DNA of 43,088 nucleotides, from the NCBI GenBank assembly GCA_009731375.1, contig BJOX01000078.1:623525-666612 (forward strand), in the 5' to 3' direction. How positions within the stretch are numbered: the stretch's first letter is position 1; each line of letters begins with the position of its first letter. The notes below the pieces were generated by a model that did no database searches, had not been told where the DNA came from, and worked only from the letters and a program-made list of their open reading frames with translations. Of the stretch, positions 41,174 to 43,088 are shown in pieces. Source of the stretch: Paulinella micropora (Eukaryota; Cercozoa; Imbricatea; Euglyphida). The position numbers and the translations under genes are program-made.

Positions 41174-41232
<59 letters not shown>

Positions 41233-41280
41233 AGGATAGATAGATAGATAGATAGATAGATAGGTAGGTAGATAGGTAGG

Positions 41281-41331
<51 letters not shown>
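40950..41331. repeat. (CATA)n then (GATA)n arrays
   Basis: CATA to about 41125, a 35-bp unique joint, (AGAC)n, then GATA with GGTA variants to 41331. Confidence 0.96.
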
Positions 41332-41765
41332 GATATCGCAAAAGGAATGTAGTCCTTGCAAAGGAACGCAGTTTCACATCAAACAGCAATTTGTGTACTG
41401 TGCATGAGTCCGGGATGAGAATCACGGGTAGACTGTGTTCTGGAAAAAAGAAGAGGAGGTAGGTCGTTGAAGAAAAAGGCAATCTAGGAATGGAGAGTGG
41501 GGTCTTGAGGAGGATAAGGAAGAAGAGAAAGAAAAGGAAGCAGTTAGTCCAAGTGTTTTGAGCACCGTAAGCTTGCGCAAGCTACAATGACGACATTGTA
41601 AAAGGCCTAAACCCCCGAAGGGACCTAGCCCGGGCTATGCAACACTGGACGGTTATGACGGAATGCAGTCACCGATATGGACTAAAGGAAGATTAGTCCA
41701 ATTTTTGACTGCACAGGAGCGATAAATCACAAAAGAGCCACGAGCTACGCAGGACGATAGCTTGA
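41332..41765. other. Unique island with a purine-rich tract and three clustered palindromes
   Basis: 41440-41550 is strongly purine-rich on the plus strand. Between 41570 and 41637 are three perfect palindromes or hairpins: AGCTTGCGCAAGCT (41570), TACAATG-ACGA-CATTGTA (41583) and TAGCCCGGGCTA (41626). No gene is recognised. A structured RNA is possible but unproven. Confidence 0.55.
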
Positions 41766-41766
41766 C

Positions 41767-41767
<1 letters not shown>

Positions 41768-41820
<53 letters not shown>

Positions 41821-41912
41821 TAGATAGATAGATTAGATGGATAGATTAGATAGATAGATTAGATAGATAGATTAGATAGATAGATGGATAGATAATAGAT
41901 AGATAGATAGAT

Positions 41913-41987
<75 letters not shown>

Positions 41988-41988
41988 G
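41768..41988. repeat. (GATA)n array with GATTAGATA variants
   Basis: Tetranucleotide array with periodic one-base insertions. Confidence 0.97.
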
Positions 41989-42540
41989 AAATATCGACTA
42001 ATGTCAGAAAAAAGGAGCTTCTGATTTCGTCAACCAAGGAAGTCTGTGGGTAAAGTATTAACCCGATGCCCAGCTAAGCCGTGATGTTTGCACGGAAGGG
42101 ACTGATACAGGCGATACCAAAGCTCCCTAGTACCAGGCGGGGCCAGGGCTCGTTCCATAAGCGCCCCTTGCAGAACGAGCTCCCACCTCCATTACAGAGG
42201 ACCCAGTAAGCAGATGGAGTTTCGAGACTGTTCGACAGTCTAGTATAAACCGACAGAGCACTGTGGGTTTTATTCCGGGCTCAACAAGCGAGAAAGGGCA
42301 CCCTGAGGGAACAGGATTGTGCTTCCCGTCGCTATTTCGGCATGTGACTTATAGGCGTATGGCTAGGCACACATAAGGCACCCCACCACGGGCCCAGCAC
42401 ACCCACACCATCCCCTAATTCTCTGTCTGTCGACAGATGGCACCCATTTCAAAAAACCAAGCCCAAGGTAGGGTCAGTGACACCTCAAGTGGCCTTGGTT
42501 CACTCCGTGGAGTAAGTGATGAGATCAACTGATGAAATAT
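41989..42540. other. Unique, moderately GC-rich island with several hairpins
   Basis: Hairpins visible: GCTCGTT (42148-42154) with AACGAGC (42174-42180); AGACTGT-TCG-ACAGTCT (42225-42241); CTGTCGACAG (42427-42436). It differs from the surrounding arrays in composition and has no repeat copy in the window. I recognise no known RNA gene. Confidence 0.5.
42437..42532 (+). CDS. Short ORF (31 aa), possible first exon
   Basis: The ATG immediately follows the palindrome CTGTCGACAG. The product begins MAPISKNQAQGRVSDTSSGL and stops at TGA 42530. A 5' splice-like GTAAGTGATG lies inside it at 42511, so it could be a first exon continuing elsewhere. Weak evidence. Confidence 0.2.
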   Translation: MAPISKNQAQGRVSDTSSGLGSLRGVSDEIN

Positions 42541-42641
42541 AGATAGATAGATAGATAGATACATAGATAGATAGATTAGATAGATAGATTAGTTAGATAG
42601 ATTAGATAGATAGATTAGATAGATAGATTAGATAGATAGAT

Positions 42642-42678
<37 letters not shown>

Positions 42679-42695
42679 TAGATAGATAGATAGAT

Positions 42696-42764
<69 letters not shown>

Positions 42765-42788
42765 TAGATAGATGATTAGATAGATGAT

Positions 42789-42829
<41 letters not shown>

Positions 42830-42839
42830 TAGATTAGAT

Positions 42840-42889
<50 letters not shown>

Positions 42890-42931
42890 TATAGATAGAT
42901 AGATAGATAGATAGATAGTTAGATAGATAGT

Positions 42932-42969
<38 letters not shown>

Positions 42970-42980
42970 TATAGATAGAT
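42541..42980. repeat. (GATA)n array with GATTA variants
   Basis: Long tetranucleotide array with regular GATTAGATAGATA units. Confidence 0.97.
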
Positions 42981-43088
42981 ATGTACCTAGCAAGGCAGCC
43001 TTGATAGCATGAAACTGCCCCCTGTGCATAGATAGATAGATACTTAGTCTCTCTCTCTCTCTCTCCCCCCCCCCCCCCCCCCCCCCTT
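42981..43088. repeat. Short unique segment, (CT)n, then 22 C
   Basis: 42981-43030 is unique. CT repeats run to 43064, and an uninterrupted C run fills 43065-43086. Such a run at the window edge may reflect an assembly limit. Confidence 0.9.

Noticed and set aside
41600-42420. tRNA, 5S or snRNA genes in the hairpin-rich islands
   Set aside because: No cloverleaf, A/B box pair or recognised snRNA motif was found by eye.
42528-42545. Hammerhead ribozyme core (CTGATGA)
   Set aside because: No stem II or following GAAA core could be arranged; the downstream sequence is GATA array.

Overview
This window is nuclear DNA of a eukaryote: a retroelement-rich left half, then a very long domain of simple-sequence DNA. 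Evidence for a eukaryote is spliceosomal intron borders, the last exon of a CELF/Bruno-type RNA-binding protein, a piggyBac transposase relic, a Ty1/copia LTR retrotransposon, a Penelope-like relic and microsatellites. I cannot fix the species. An algal or alveolate protist such as a chromerid is my low-confidence guess, and an invertebrate cannot be excluded. Layout: 1-760 is the 3' end of a CELF-like gene behind an intron filled with (ATT)n. 1100-5700 is mostly non-coding, with one unknown 175-aa minus-strand ORF and one broken minus-strand candidate exon. 5702-7960 is a decayed piggyBac element. 8112-8432 is an unrecognised terminal exon. 8640-9450 is a CAAGATT-type minisatellite. 9451-17036 is a Ty1/copia element (gag with zinc knuckle, protease, integrase, RT, RNase H) with a short extra ORF between pol and the 3' LTR, followed by a miniature copy of the same family. 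17704-21492 is a two-ORF relic whose second ORF has GIY-YIG endonuclease signatures upstream of a truncated reverse transcriptase, the order known from N-terminal-endonuclease Penelope-like elements. 21915-22108 is an assembly gap. From 22290, and continuously from 24.6 kb to the end, the sequence is microsatellite: (CATA)n, (GATA)n, (CAATA)n, (CCATA)n, (ACCCCAT)n and others. Across 28-41 kb these arrays are punctuated by about eleven families of short unique modules of 20-60 bp. Each family is confined to its own 0.3-2.5 kb domain in 2-16 copies, and the array strand flips at palindromic junctions. Long ORFs in this part are translations of simple repeats, not genes. Nearly every transposon gene carries frameshifts or stops, so I see no working mobile element and no host operon-like cooperation. 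The most unusual items are the permuted-order Penelope-like relic, the copia ORF with an ATGA overlap after pol, a 143-bp double-hairpin insertion at 35972-36114 with an apparent ATAA target duplication and an empty-site paralogue beside it, and the module-punctuated, strand-flipping microsatellite architecture.
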